The notes beneath the pieces were generated by a model. It worked only from the letters and a program-made list of their open reading frames with translations, had not been told where the DNA came from and searched no databases. A stretch of DNA of 57,356 nucleotides from Magnaporthiopsis rhizophila (Eukaryota; Ascomycota; Sordariomycetes; Magnaporthales; Magnaporthaceae), in contig PYSS01000166.1 in assembly GCA_003049465.1 (NCBI GenBank), positions 7,477-64,832 of the forward strand. The letters are read 5' to 3'. This document shows, in pieces, positions 1-14,000 of this stretch (its first letter is position 1; every line of letters begins with the position of its first letter). Both the position numbers and the translations under genes were made by a program.

Positions 1-31
<31 letters not shown>
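1..31. repeat. poly-T tract at window edge
   Basis: The window opens with an uninterrupted run of about 31 T residues followed by short CTT repeats. It is a simple low-complexity tract. The T run may continue beyond the window edge. Confidence 0.9.
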
Positions 32-3000
32 CTTCTTCTTCTTTCCTTGCGGGCGCGGCTGTTGTTTATTCGGCAGGGGTCCTGGCAAATTAAAATGCGG
101 CTTCTCAAGCTGGTTTGGGACAACTCTCGACAGCGGGCGATCAGTGCTGGCGCAATGGGTGCAGCGCGCGCGATATGGCCGGCGTTCCCCACACAGCTGA
201 AGTTGCCAGGGCGCGTCGGGAGTCTTTCGACCTCCACCCACCTTATTTTATTTGTTTTTTTATTTCTCGTTGGGAGGAGTAGACAATGGGGACTGGTACT
301 GTGTCTGGCTGCAGGAGGCGGTCCAAGAGCCCAACCGACAGGGCGATTGAACTGGAGCAGGTAATCGCAAGGCGACCGTACAGGGATCAATGATGGAGAG
401 AGAGGTGACAGCTGTGAGCTTGCACATAAAAAGCAAAAACAAACGAAAGCCAACCGAGAAAGGAAGACGGTGAAAAGGGGCAAGCTCAGCCCGCTGCCAC
501 CAACGCCAAGGTCGGGAGGTCAGCGATTGGCTTTTTGGAGTCCCCTAAGTCTAATTCCCTTGCGTTTCTCCCTTCTGTAGCCCTTCGGCGCGCACATCCA
601 ACGGGTGTGCATGCGTTTCCTCGGGGTCTTGACCGGTCCCTAGCCCGCGGTTGGCGTTGGCACCGGCGAGCGATTCCAGAGTGTAACAGCGATTTGACGC
701 CCTAGCTTGCCTGAGCTCCTAACCTTCTTTGGGGTGGAACAGGGCCCCACTAGCGCCAGGGGATTGGCCCACTTGCTGCGTGGTGATGGGACCACAAGCA
801 CGGCTGCGTGGTGGGTCGGTTCGGCGGAGGCTGGGCTGGGCTTCCAATGGCCACTGCTTTTGCTGTGCTTGCGATGCGGTGCGTTTGCGTCGCTCGTATG
901 GAAACATGCAGAATTCCTTCATTACCTGGGGGCGCTCCTCCCCACCCGTCCAGTTGGGAAACGAGATGCGAACGGCGTGCTTCTTGTGCTGCATGGCCTG
1001 GGGATGGCAAATTTGCCTTGTGCAGGGGCAAACGCAGCAAATGATAGGTGCCCCGTCTGGCTGCACGACCTCCTGCAGGCACATCTGCAGACAAGAGACG
1101 AGTTCTTTCGCGCCTGCGGATGGGCAATCCACACCATCCACCACCACTGAGACCCCCGAACCAATTGGGAGCCGTCGCCTCGTTCGCTTGACCATCTTTG
1201 AACCCCCGGCCGGGTCTAGGGCGACGCGCTGGGTGGCATCACATCGGATCCCAGTCATGCTCTCCCAGCTGCCATAAAGTCACTTTCACCTCCACACCCG
1301 CCGTTAGCGCACGCAGGGTACCTGGCAAACTGGGGTAATACGCAGGAGCGTCAGTTGTGCCGAGGTACCCTCCATTTTTTCCTCCTCCACAAAAGCATGC
1401 AATGTGCATCCCATCAATATGAGATGAAGCATGCGCTACGTAAAATTAGAATGGCGGCGGCATAAAAAAGAAATCATGACAAAGAAGCAAGCAAGCCCTT
1501 TCTCGCCAGCCGCGCCAGCTATTTTACCTCATATCCGCCACGTCTTCTATTTTCCCTCATCCGTCTTTCGCCCCCGCCCCATTGGTTTCTTTCCCGAGGC
1601 GCACAGATGCACAAACCAAGAGCTGCCGACGCAAGGATAATGACAGCAACAGTCTCGCAAGCGGGTTGCTATTCCCAGAAATGGACAAACCGCAGCCACC
1701 CATGCCACCCATACCGCCCACACCACCCTAACAACGCACGCGAAATGGCAGATCGCCCGCGAATCACAGGGGGATGCTCGCGCTTTGACAACGGCTCTCG
1801 AGGTCTGTGGGTCGGTTGGGAAGCACACTACCCTCCGAAAGCGTGGTCCACTCAGACCAACCAGGCAAACCCCTTAGTCCCCTCGTCTGCACTTGCGTTG
1901 AAACGCTCGGTATTGTTCAAAGGAACAAGAAATAGAAGAAAAACACGGAAACAAAATACAGGAAGACCCAGTCGAGTCGGCCCCAAGACTTCTCCGCAGT
2001 GGCCAGCCAAGCCATGGCGAAGCTTTCCTTGTCTTCTGTCCCGTCTTGTTCATTTATGTGCGACGTAGCATCCAGCCAGTCCATCAACACGCCGCACGGC
2101 ATCCCCCGTCCCCTGAGGTCACTATTTGGTGGGATTGTGGCGTCAGGATTTTCTCTGGCAGTTCACGCTTGGCTACAGCCTAGTTCCTGCGGATCTTTGG
2201 AATATTCCGTGCGCCAGTTCCTGCACACCTCTTAGGTGATGGCGGGCAGTCGAAGAAGAAAAAGAGAAAGAAAAGTAGGGGGAAAAAAAGCTCCGATCCG
2301 GGCCGACAAACTTCAAACTTCTTATTTCCTTCTTCTCGTTGCACTCTCGCCCACCCGCTCGCTCGATGACGCACCCTGCTCCCGCCGCCCCGAACATCTT
2401 GGGATGTCTGCGGGGCAGACGAAGCGAAAAGGCGGGGGAAATGTGTCTCAGATGGCCATCTGCCTTGTGCTGCAACCTCCTGTCGGGACTTGCCTTTAAG
2501 CTGGGTGGCTGAGCGACGGATTAGACTGTATGGATTTCAGCCATCGATTCCTCCTTGGTCTTAATTCCCCGCCTATGTGGTTGGGATGGATAAGCATTTG
2601 CAATACGGCCACGACGGCATTCCGTGGCCCCGTTCTAACCTGCATGGTGAAACAAAGTCCTCCGATGTGGCGGCAAGGGCCGCGAAAATACCGCAGGACC
2701 ACTGGGAGAAGAAGAAGAAAGGGTCTTATGTGTGGCTATATGCTTCCACGCATAGGTGTTTGTGCGTATTGTGGGGTCGTCTCGAGACAACCGCACCCCG
2801 GGACATCCAGCTCCCTCCCAGGCAACTTCCCTGTCTCGCCGCCTTTGTTCCGCTCGAGCCACACTGCATCCCGACTCACTGGAACGTTGCCTATGTACAG
2901 TACCAACTGGTGGCCTAGACCGTTCTTTGGGCTCTGGGGCAAAGAGGATTCTTGACTCGGCCGCTGTTCCTTCCCCCACTTAGTCTGTTTATGGCGGGAT

Positions 3001-5384
3001 TGTTGTTGATGTTGAGGATCCAACACCGTGATCTAGATACCGAGTTGTAAACAACACACGACGCTGCCATACTTAGCCCAGGTGTCTGGGTAGATATGTG
3101 GTTATAACCTCGCGTGCGGGCAGACATGGGAGTGGCGCGCATCAATGATATATCTTGCTATGTCTGGCAGTTCCATCCTGCCCAGAACCCAGTCAACGAC
3201 ACATATATACCGCCACCCTTGCTAACCTTAATCACAGAAACTCCCGCGGGCCGACTCTCTCCATATTCCTATCGTAACTCCGTAGTTCCCCTCTTTGCCA
3301 TCTCGCCGTTGAGTCAGTCTATTGTGTGACTGGGGTCGCAGGTAGTTGGATGTTTAGCTCGGAATAAACAACAGTCCGAAGGATCAGATGTCGTGCGTGG
3401 TCGTGATTCTTAATCATCCCCGCCGCCCTCAGATTGAAGGATTGTCACCACCGCGACCGTGGGGTGGCAACTGCCGGGTTGGCGACACACAGGCATGCAA
3501 GACAGAAAGATGGGTATCCCGGCGGCATGCGTTCGTCAGACGTCGGCGGGGAAAAGCTAGGACCTTTCGCTACGGCCAGAAATCGGTAGCTACTTTTCGC
3601 CACATTGCCCACATCTTGAACCTTGGCGGACCGGAGCCGGGCCAGGAATCTGACGGACCGTTGCTATTCAGAAACTGGGCGGGGTTGTCTATCGAAATAT
3701 TAAGACTATGTTAAAAAGCGCCAATAAAAAAAATGGCATCGAAAAATCACCCGACCCAGATCGTGTCGGAATAAGACGATGTATGCAGGCACATAAGCGT
3801 TCTAGCATATATCTCCACAGCGAAAGATGCTCCGGAGGATATGCGCGTCAGTTCCGAGGAGTGGCCATATCATAGCTGCTCAGTATCAGAAGCCGTAGGA
3901 GGCATCAGATCCGACGGTGGGCCTGTCGTCCCTTCCTATGGAGCTTCGCTGTTGGAGGCCAAGCGGCGATTGTCAGACCCTCTATATGACCATGGCATGC
4001 GATAGGGCGGCACCAGCAGAATCTCGACCATATACAAATGTACAGCCATATCGGCCATCTGCTGTGTGATCATGTCCATTGATCCTACCTGCGGTGTTAC
4101 TATCGGGTCTGCTCGGGACGGTCAGTCATGCCGTAACACGGTGAAATAGAAATGTTCCAATAACGATCTTCACCTTCTGCATTCCACTGTTATTCTCCCA
4201 ATAACCCCCACTCGGGTATGTACCGCCTCCTGTCGATCCCTTCCTTGCTGGTTACCTCATCGAATCCACGCAAATTTCGGTATTTTCTTTTTTTTTTTCC
4301 TTTCTTTTCTTTGTGACAGCTAGTTTACCTGACAAGCACCTACCGCCTAAGCAACTCCACTCTTACACCAAACACCCAGCGAGTCCTATTCACAAAGATA
4401 TGCACTGCAACGCGGGAAACCTAAGAAAAAGAGCGCAAATATGCCCTATTTGCCACTTGAAGCAAGGGAATCGTCCTGGCCCACGGCCCAGGACGCGGTC
4501 ACCCCTCGCCCGAAAAGGGATGATCCCCGCGCACTGACTGTGCTCCCTCCGCGCAGTGATCCGCACGACGAGGGATGGAATCGGCCGAGTGGGCTGGGCC
4601 CAGTTCGCCATCCGTGCGCGGCACCCTGGCGTTGCATCACGTCGTCACAAGCAAATGCAGGGGTCCATAATCACACCCACACGCTGGGGTAGCGTGGCGT
4701 GGGTGGATGGAAAACAAATTGGACGAGGAGCCGGTCGAAGGGAGGGAGAGAGGCATTTTGCGCCGAAGAAGCAGACTAGAAGAAAACGGAGACAGCGAGG
4801 AAGGCGTTTGACATCCGCTTTCCGGTGCCGTGCTAGATGGGCGTCCCTTGCTGGGTAAGACGCTCCCTGATTGGAGCAACGTTTCCTCGAGAGAGAAAAG
4901 AAGCAAAGCGGAGCATGTTACCGAGACCGCTCCTAACAATGTCGGCAATGTGCTGGTATACTGTAGATCATCATGGACAATGGGAAAGCGCGGCGTACCT
5001 TTCTCCCCATTGACTGTTCCTTCTGACAAATAGGAGGGATGAAGGATTCAAGATGTAGCCGTGGAGTCTGGGCACGTCTCCCCGATGCATTTGGCGAGCG
5101 AAGGCACAGGTTCTATCACGTGACTCACGCGCGAGTGTCGTGACAACGATGTGGGGCGGCGCCGCGTGCTGCATTCATTCGCGTGTGCGACGAGTTTGCA
5201 GACAGGGGAAAACGCAAGGCTTTGGTCGCAAAGGCAGCACAGGCAATGGTGGCCTGAAGGGGAGGACAAACAAACGATCTGATCTTGGGAGGCCCTCGCG
5301 CTGGCGCCTCGCTCACTGCTGCTACTCCATTTGCTTCCCCCGAATGGCTTTCCAAAGGCCGGCTCAGCTCCAACTCGGCGCATA
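32..5384. other. 5.3-kb stretch without a supportable gene
   Basis: I find no reading frame here with family-like composition, conserved motifs or a convincing exon chain. Open frames are short, overlap on both strands and look like chance frames in GC-rich DNA. A shallow AT-richer part lies at roughly 3.0-4.3 kb. The last few hundred bases must include the EME1 promoter and leader. Unrecognised small or non-coding genes cannot be excluded. Confidence 0.5.
5116..5123. promoter_or_regulatory. palindromic E-box upstream of EME1
   Basis: The octamer TCACGTGA lies about 260 bp upstream of the EME1 start codon. It is the palindromic core bound by bHLH factors such as Cbf1- and SREBP-type proteins. 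One site of this length can occur by chance, so a regulatory role is only a possibility. Confidence 0.3.
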
Positions 5385-8003
5385 ATGCCCGACATCATCG
5401 ACCTCCTTTCTAGCCCGGAGGCCCCTGCCCTCGACCCCGCCTACCCGCTCTCATCGCCCCTACTGCTCCCGCGAACGCGGCTGGGGAAACCAACGGCCGC
5501 CCCGGGTCCTGCACCGCGCAGGCCGGCCGCGACACGACCTGGTGGTGACGTTGTCGACCTGAATGACAACTCGCCCCTCCCCGCGCCGGCGGCGACCATT
5601 GCGCTGGTTGATTGCGCTAGACAGGCCAAGAGGAGCCACCCCGCGGCAAGTGGCGTCACGCCCGGCGGCTTCTATCTGCTCTCGGATGACTTTGACACGG
5701 CGGGCGACCTGGAGTTTAGCGTCGTTGCTGCCACCCCCGATCCGGCGGAGCGGGCTGTCAAGCGGACCCGGCTTTCCCCTGGCCGAGCCACCGGGAGCGG
5801 AGCGCCGTCGGAGAGAGCTAGAGTAAATGGAGGCGTGAAATCGACAGGTCGGCTGAACGGCGGCCGCTCGCACTCCGCAGCCGCCGGCAAGCTCCATGCC
5901 CGGCCCGGCGTCCTGCAGCCATCCGGCGTGAGGCGCTGGAATGCACTCGCAGACCCGATCCAGCACTCGAGCTCACCTGACCCCGTTCGCGCACCTGAGA
6001 GGAGTGACGGCACGTCGGCAGCAGCGCATCCGCCGTCGCGCATGCGGCGCTACGACGAGTTTGAGGACCCTTTTGCCAGTAGTAGTAGTCCTGCTGGACC
6101 GCCGTCAGCGGCCGTGACGACGGGGCGGAAGGAGAACGATTACGCCGGCGCGAGTAAAGCGCCCATTTCGGCGGCCGAAGGAGGCAAGGGAAAGGTGGCT
6201 GCTGCGCCGCCTGTTCTGAGCTTGCTGGACGATGACGACGACCCCTTTGCCAGCCCTGATGCTCGTCAGGCAGCTTCCCCTCGTGCCATGGCAGAGAACA
6301 AGCGGCAGAAGCCCACGGCTGCATGGGACCCTATCATATCCAGCTCCGCCCCGGAGGAGACAATCTCCAAGTCCCAGGGTGTCGGTGTTGACACCGTCTC
6401 GCCTCGCCGACTGCCTCCCAGGGCGGCGATAGAAAGATCTCGGTCCGAGGTGATTGATATACTAGACTCGTCTGAGTGGGAGGGCGGCGGCGGCAGTAGG
6501 CCCGGTAGTGCGGGCACCCTCACGTCGGACGACTCGCTCCCGGATGTGGGAGATCTGGACTTTTCCAAGCTACGGTCGGAGCGTCCCTCCACTACTGGAA
6601 AGAAAGGGGTCCAGAGGAAAGCCACCGTCAGCGCTGGCAAAGCGTCATTATCCCGTGTAGCGGCGCCGAAGCCTAGCAAAGCAACGGGTTCGTCGTCCGC
6701 CCAAGTTGTGCTCAGCGCCACAGAGAAGGCGGAGAAGGCGGCGGCCAGAGCGGCCGAGAGGGAGCGCAAGAAGCTGGAGAGAGAGCAGGCGCGAGCGGAG
6801 AAGGCGGCCGAGAAGATTCGGGCGGCGGCCCTCGCCGAGATCAACAAGGCTAGAACCGACAAGAAGCACTCGACACCAGAGATGATAGTCGACCTGCCGG
6901 CCGGCTTCAACCCGACGATCAGGCTTCAGGTCGAGACCCTGCTGGGCGAGCTCGAGGTCGAATGCACCACCGTTCCCCTGGGCGAAACTGGGAACTCGAC
7001 CGCCAATGGCGTGGTGACGTGGCGGCGCAAGGTCAAGAGCAGGTACGACGAGGAGCTGGGCCACTGGGAGCCGACGCCGTTACGAATTGAGGAGGAGGAT
7101 CACGTCCTGGTCCTCTTACCCGCCGCCGAACTGGTGAACCTAGCGCTGGGACGTGGGAAGAGTGCCGTTGGGGCCGCAGATGGCCAAGAAGAGGGCGCCA
7201 CTCTCGATGACCACGTCGAGCAGATGCGGGCCCGGTTCCCCGGGCGCAAACTCATCTACCTCATCGAGGGGCTGCTACTATGGATGCGCAAGAATCGCAC
7301 GGTCAGGAACCGCCAGTTCACCGCCGCCGTGCGCGGTCTCGCCGACGCCGGGCCGGCCACGGCTGCTCCTGCGGCTGGACAAGCAAGCACCGGCTCCCGG
7401 CGGCGCAAGAACGCGGCACCACCGCCTGAGTACGTGGACGAGGACGTCGTTGAGGATGCGCTTCTGAACCTGCAGGTGGTCCATGGGGCGCTGATACACC
7501 ACACTTCCGTGCCTGTTGAATCGGCCCAGGTGAGTTGCCGCTGATAAGTCTCTGTACCCATTCGGCTTTCTTTTCTATATGTAGCCCCGGCCCACGGCTC
7601 CCCTCTTATACTGACTCTCCAACAGTGGATCGTTGCCTTCACTCAGCACATCTCGACGATACCCTACAAGCGCACGCGAGAGCGGGCCAACGACGCCGGC
7701 GCCGCCTTTTGCATGGATGCAGGCCAGGTGCGCACCGGCGACGGCGCAGCCGACACGTACGTGCGCATGCTGCAGGAGATTGTCCGCGTCACGGCGCCGA
7801 TCGCCCACGGCGTCGCCGCCCGCTACCCCACCGTCTCGCAGCTCGTCAGGGGGCTCGAGTCGGCCGGGCCCCTGGCCCTCGAGGCGGTGCCTCGGAGCAC
7901 CAACCGCGACGGCGAGCCCTCGGACCGCGCCATCGGCCAGGCCGTCAGCCGGCGCATGCACAAGGTCTTTACGGGGCGGGATCCGGGGAGCACGGATGTT
8001 TGA
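5385..8003 (+). CDS. EME1: EME1-like subunit of the Mus81-Eme1 structure-specific endonuclease
   Basis: Two exons (5385-7529 and 7626-8003) encode about 840 residues. The 96-nt intron has a GTGAGT donor, a TACTGAC branch site and a CAACAG acceptor and keeps phase 0. The first half is a low-complexity Ser/Pro/Ala-rich tail that opens with a SUMO-interacting-like motif (DIIDLLSS), with a second, EVIDILDSSEWE, near residue 355. An Ala/Glu/Lys/Arg-rich coiled coil spans residues 448-495. The ERCC4-type nuclease fold and the C-terminal helix-hairpin-helix region follow (about 495-840). Eme1 is the non-catalytic partner of Mus81, and I see no ERKxxxD-type nuclease motif, as expected. The complex cuts replication-fork and recombination intermediates in the nucleus. 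The start was set at the ATG at 5385 because the frame extends upstream only through a non-ATG codon. Domain order and length fit filamentous-fungal Eme1. Confidence 0.85.
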
Positions 8004-11000
8004 GCGGGTGGGTGCGGTTCGGCAGGGAATGGGACTGGACTCTTGCTTTCGTACGGAACTGTTCTGTCTCTGCTGCGTTTCTGTGGGCATGTGTGCTACG
8101 ATTGGCATGAACATGTTATAAAGTATAGACTATCCGAGGGTCGGCTCTGGTTTTTTGTACTTCCTGCCGCCGGGAAACCTTTGTTTGATCTCCAACATCT
8201 TTAGTAGAAACTGGCCAGCGATGCCCCCTGAGACTTAGGGCCCAGTGGGTTCCAAATGGCTTAATGAACTCGATTCCTAGTGTATGTCAATATAGATAAA
8301 CATCGTTTTTTAGTTTGCACGGCGAAGGAATGGCTGATGGTCGAGTGGGTGTGTCGTATGCCTCGCCTTTACCGGATGTGATGCTGGCGGGACAAAAACA
8401 GCTGCTCATGCATGTGCTACCCTATCGAAGCCCTCGGGATTATCTTGTTCCCCGTCCAACAACTCCGGGTTTTAGGCCACACAGCGCGCCTGGCGAGCGA
8501 GAACAGGGCGAAGCCATTGACACACGAGCATATCAGACTGCAAAGCCATGACCAGTTCGGTCTCTTTCCAGCAGCAAAGCATTGCCCGAAAACTCCCTGG
8601 ACGACCACGCAGCTGGATACGGAGGCCTCCTGGTCAACAGCCAAGAGGCAGTCCACAAGTAACCGGAGAATCCTTCCCGCCGGCACGAAGTTCCGTCAAT
8701 CGCTTCCATGTTATCCTCCCGCGGCGGATGCGACTGCAACCAATGAGTTGTGCATGGACGCAATACCAAGGTTCTTTAGGCTCCGACGCGCCTGCTATTA
8801 TCAGCACTACCACGTTGCAAAATGTTCTGATCTCCGTGTCGACCGCTGAGTAGATGTGGGTGTCCGAAGGAAGCATGCCAAGGCTTTGGCGCCTGGGTAT
8901 CTTGGCGACTGGCTTCTGCCTTCTCTTACTCTCTACAGTCTCGGGCAGTACTCTTTGGCGTCATAATCTAGCCATCCAAATAAAACACCCATTCTTTCAT
9001 AGTCAAAACGAGTTAAAGATTCTCTGTGGACGGAGCGCACGGCCAGGCTTGGGGAGGGAGATGAGGCGTCAGAAGTCCGTTTAGCATGGTTGCCGTCAAC
9101 TGCGTTAGGAGAAGGAACGAACCACACATACGGCCAAGCAGCCAAGACGGCCGGCCCGTCGAATGTTGAAACAGCAAAAGCAAAAACAACAGTTGGTGGG
9201 CACGCGGATCAAGGCTGGCCGCACATCCTTTTGCTTTCCTCGTTATTCTTCTGCAAGCGCCCGTTCCCTGGCCCCCGACATGCTAACGGACGGCTAAGAC
9301 GTAAATGGACGCAGGCAAAAGGGGAGTGGCCCCTGAAGCCTGCAGTGCCTGCTTGGCTGGCGGCTGCGGAACGGGTGGGAGATACGATGGGTAAGGATCG
9401 AGTATACGGCACAGTGTGCGTGTGGACATTGTCAACCCTTCCTCGGTGAACAAAGACGGGAGGAGGCTGAGTTTCCCCGTGGCTATCACTATCACAGACA
9501 CATCTCCACTCGGTGCCACCCAACAGGGAATCAAGCATCATGAACCGAGGCTCATCAAAAACGCCGTGGACACTGTGCTCAGATGTTGACCCGGGTTGGC
9601 CCCGGGTTCCCTTTGAATCGGGGAGGTGGTCGTGTGCATGATGATGGCATTTTCGCCCATCTCCCCCGTTTTTTTGTCCGGGTTTTTCTTTCCCACACAC
9701 TCCTTTTTTTGGCAAGCCCGGTTACGATGGGGGTACGTCGGGTGGGCTTCCTTGCGGCTCCCAAGACTCTCGGCACACCAGACCGGCTTTGTGGGTGGGC
9801 GGCGGCCGGGAGTGTTGGGGGTCACGCGACATTAGGACCGACCTTCGCCTCGCGTTCGCACCGGCCCATTGGGTATCAAGCCGTGAGACGGGACTGCCGG
9901 CGTGGAGCCAAAAAGCCCGCCAAGACGCAAAAAGAGAGGGAGTGTCCTCCCTCCGCATTTCCACTGGCCGAGCCGGCGCGGTGTGAGTCCAGTCAGTACG
10001 GGCCTTTTGGATGGGTGTGAGGTTATCGCGGTTCTGTTGTGCCATGGTCTTCCCTTGTTTCTTCCAAGACGTAGGCCAAGACGCTACGGGGCCCCCAAGC
10101 AACGCGGTCAGTCTTGTTTGCCAAGGATGAATAAAAAGAGAAAAGAGGAGGAAAAAAAGAGATGGGGCGCGCTGGCGTGTATGCTATGTGCCCCTTGTGT
10201 TGGCAAACAAAGCGAGCGGGCCGACTGCATAACATCGTTCGCCTTTTGTTGATGACGCCGCTGTTGAATACGGAACCCGGAATGGGCGGAAGTCAAGAAG
10301 AAAAGAAAAAAAGGAGGCATCAGCCTTGGCGGCTCTTGGCAGCCGGCTGCTTCGGCACGCCTGGGAAGCTGTGCCGAGATAGTTTTTTTTTTTCTTTCTT
10401 TGCTTTTTATAACGAGCCTTGGTGTTTCCACGAATCGAGCTCTAGGCAAGGCTCGGAGTATGTTTAAGTTTATTGGCTTATTTTGATGCAATTTCGTACT
10501 TGTTTCAAAAGCGCTGGCAACCATGCCCGCTCCGGGGCGAAAAGAAAAGGCTCGAAGAAGGGGATACCGAGATTGGCGGCTTGTGGGAGAATTCTCGATA
10601 TCCAATCTCCATGACCAAGGGGCGGGCGGTGGGCGCGAAAGGAACAAAAACATTGGCAAGTCCATATTTTCGATCTGCCCAGCCTTGGCAGTGCCACTAC
10701 AATCGGCAAGAACAAACAACAAACTGGCAGTCCGTCTCCTTGCCTCTCTCTCCACCGATGATCCATGGACGGACTCGTGTGACCGAATACCGACAATGGC
10801 AATCCAATGGAGAATGAATCCAGGAGAACCCAGCTGCCCAGCCGGCTGGACGACGGTCGTCCGAGGGGGGTGTCACGGCGGTGGTCGATCTATGACGCCT
10901 GCCAAGCAGCTAAGCATGCGCCAACGGGAAATCAGCGTGGGAGTAGACGTCGGGGCGGCTTTTGCCCGCCTGCAGCCACAACCGAAGGCGCCCACACGAC

Positions 11001-14000
11001 AGTCGGCGCCAAGCCGGTGGTTGACACGGTGCTTCTTGGCGGGAATTGGAGACGGACATACTATGTGGGAGCCACACATCGCCGGAATGCACACTGTACT
11101 GTATGTACTGTACAGAGCGGGCAGGAGAGGATCACAATGCATCCATCGTTCGCTTATTCCTCGGCGCGGCGTTCGGGCCATTGTTATTCTGGCAATGCGC
11201 CGATGGGCATGGAAAAAAACATACAACATTTGTTCCGTTGCGAGTAAAACCGTGTTCGAGTCGCTCCCTCGCAAAAAACGAGTTGCTTAATTTCCATCCC
11301 CTCCCCCCTTATCCACTTTCCGTTGCATGTTCGATGTCGATCGGGTCGTGTGGAGGGCACGCGGGTAAGCATAAATATAGGAAAAAATACGACAAAAGTC
11401 AAAAACATCAGCTCGCATTCCCCAAACAAGGTTGCCCCCTGATCCGACCCCATGTTGCGGGGAGGGGGGATGGGCAAAACCATAATGGTGGTTATAGAAC
11501 ATGTCATCGTGCGCAACCCCGTCGAAGCTCGCCGCAGACCCGGGGCCGGGATGTGGGAGGAAGGCGATGTGGGAGTGGGAGTGGGATCGGTTCGCTTCAC
11601 AGTTTCCAGACCGTGGTATCCGAGGCTACCATTTCTTTTAGGCAGACGTTTTACCTACCAATGGCAGAACTTTCTCCAATGCATAGCACTTTTTTTTTTC
11701 GGTTTTATTGATATTTTCTTTTTTCTTGCTGGATTGTGGCCTTGTTCCATTTTTATCTGCTCACCCTCACGCTAGCTAGGCAGGTGGGCATCGGCGCGGC
11801 CAAGGCGGCAACGCGGAATCTTTTCTGAGACACAGCAAAGGCGGCTCAAAAGGTCGAGTGGATTGTGCCGTTCCGTGTCAGAAGTTTGGATGGTGGCTTG
11901 GCAAATGCCAAGACGCGTAGTACCCGCCCTCCTTATCCTTGCACTCCAGGATGCTTGGCACCTGCCAAGGGTTTCTAGCAGCTGGGTCTGGACTTGCTAT
12001 CGTCATGAGGACATGGGGAAGATGAGTTAAAAGTGTGGGAAGGAGTGGATATGCAAAAAAAAGGAAGAATTCCATTGGGGAACCGAGGCTACAGGGCTCC
12101 AGTGTTGCTTGCCCTGGAAGTTTTAATACCTTAATTCTTCGTATTCCATTTGCCCCTTTTTTTGCCTGATGTCGACTGTCGATCGTTCGTCCCGGCCCGG
12201 CCGATCGACATAGCGGTTTTTCTTTTCTTCCTGTCTAATGTCAATTGTCGTTTGCCGCCCTTTTTTGGATCAGACGGTTCGTAGGTTGGGTTGATCAGTG
12301 CCAGGGAAGGTAGGGGTCGGTACAACATGCCAGAATTAGGTTGTCTCGTCTCGTCTTGAGCGGTCGACAAAGGTCCAGCCCAGATCCTACGCTACTCGTG
12401 CGTCGTAGCAAAAGCGACGTAGCAGCAGAGTGTCGCAGCAAAAAGTGTGTGCAGCTCGGCCTTCGCGCTTTTCTTTCGCGCCTTTCCTCCCCTCTCGGCG
12501 AACCGTGACTTTCCGGGCGCAGCAGAGCCCCGTGATGCAAAACGAGGACAACTTTATCCACGGGCGTCTGTTGATCCGGCCTCTGCTCTTCTCCTAATTG
12601 GATGCACTAGCTCCAGGAACAAGGTCCACAGGCCGCGCGTCAGCACCGAACCTTCCGCTCAGGAATAACTAGCGCAATTGAAATTCTCAGCTTGGGTGAT
12701 GAGTGGGTTCAAATCTGGGGATGAACTTTTTCACCGCAATGTTTTGCACTGCCCACGCCGTACTCCTTTGGCATCCGGAACAGGGTGCGCACGGCCATTC
12801 CAAATCCGGGGCACTAGCGCCAGACCAGCTGAAGGGGAGCGACATGGAATTCCCAACAAAGGGCACGTCTCACCTCTAGCATTCAAATGCCCACTCGTCT
12901 CGAATAAGTTAAGACCATCTTCGGGGTGGAAGAATGTCTGGAAAAATGTACCCCAGACTGCATGGACATCACAGGAGAAATGGGATCAAGATTGGGAAGG
13001 AAACTTTAAAATGTAATTTTTTTTCTCCCTAGCATCGAAGCGACGGGCAACCCCGTTGGGGATGACAGGGGGAGGAGAGGGCAGCCTTATCGTTTGACGG
13101 GGCCCAAGCAGATTTAGGCTTATCTGAGACCTAAAACTTGGCATGGGCGGCAAACATGTGGGTGGGTGTGATGTCTGCGGCAGAGGGAGAAGAAAAACAA
13201 ACATGGCAGTCTGACCTGCTGTGTATGTTCGCCAATGAAGGGGTTAGAAAATCAAGGATATGGGAATTTGGCGGGCCGTGTTCAATTGACACGATTTGCA
13301 GGCACCAATGGACAGAGCCTAAACAAAAGGCCGAACAGGGCGTCATCGGCAACCGGCACCTTGGTCTTGGCATTCGGCGGTCGCGTGTGTCCTGCAGAAA
13401 GGAGCCCCGCTTTCCATCAATAATGTTTTAGCCGCGGTTGCTGCTCGATGAGCTCACACCTGACTTTGGCCCTGAATGGCGGAAGGACAAAGGCCCGGGC
13501 GAAACCGCATGTCATGCCCAGGTCTCGAGCGGCCACAGACAGCGCACAAGCCAGGCACCACTTGACGCTTGGGGACCTGGGCTGGGGTGTTGCAATAGTA
13601 GAATAGTGGCACTTGCTAGAGCTGTGCGGTGCAGACCGTGGCGATGGCATTTCCTCTGGAAACTGTCCAAGACTCTTAGCGGTCGGTGCCCAGCCCGCCG
13701 ACAACGCAGGACTCCTGTAGCACAGTGCAGAACGGCGGCAGCAAAATACGGGCCAGGACCCATGCAGGCCAAGGCCGGCACTGTGGGAGGGCGGAAAATC
13801 AGGATGGCCAGTCGCCCTGCCTGCCGTCTGCATCACGTCGCCCCGACTCCGGCAAATGGCGCCCAGAGAGCACGAGGGGGTGACTTGGGACGAAGGGGCC
13901 CATCCCTGCCCACCCACCCCCTAACGAACCTAGGGGTACGCGTACAGTACATCGTACTGTGGCCCGACCAGGGCCCAGCCAGCCGCCAGGAGGGAGGGCT

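Noticed and set aside
10523..11290. 255-codon frame on the plus strand
   Set aside because: It has no motif and chance-like composition, and competing frames overlap it on both strands.
12695..12725. GGTTCAAATC, resembling a tRNA B box
   Set aside because: There is no A box at proper spacing, and no acceptor or anticodon stem can be formed around it.
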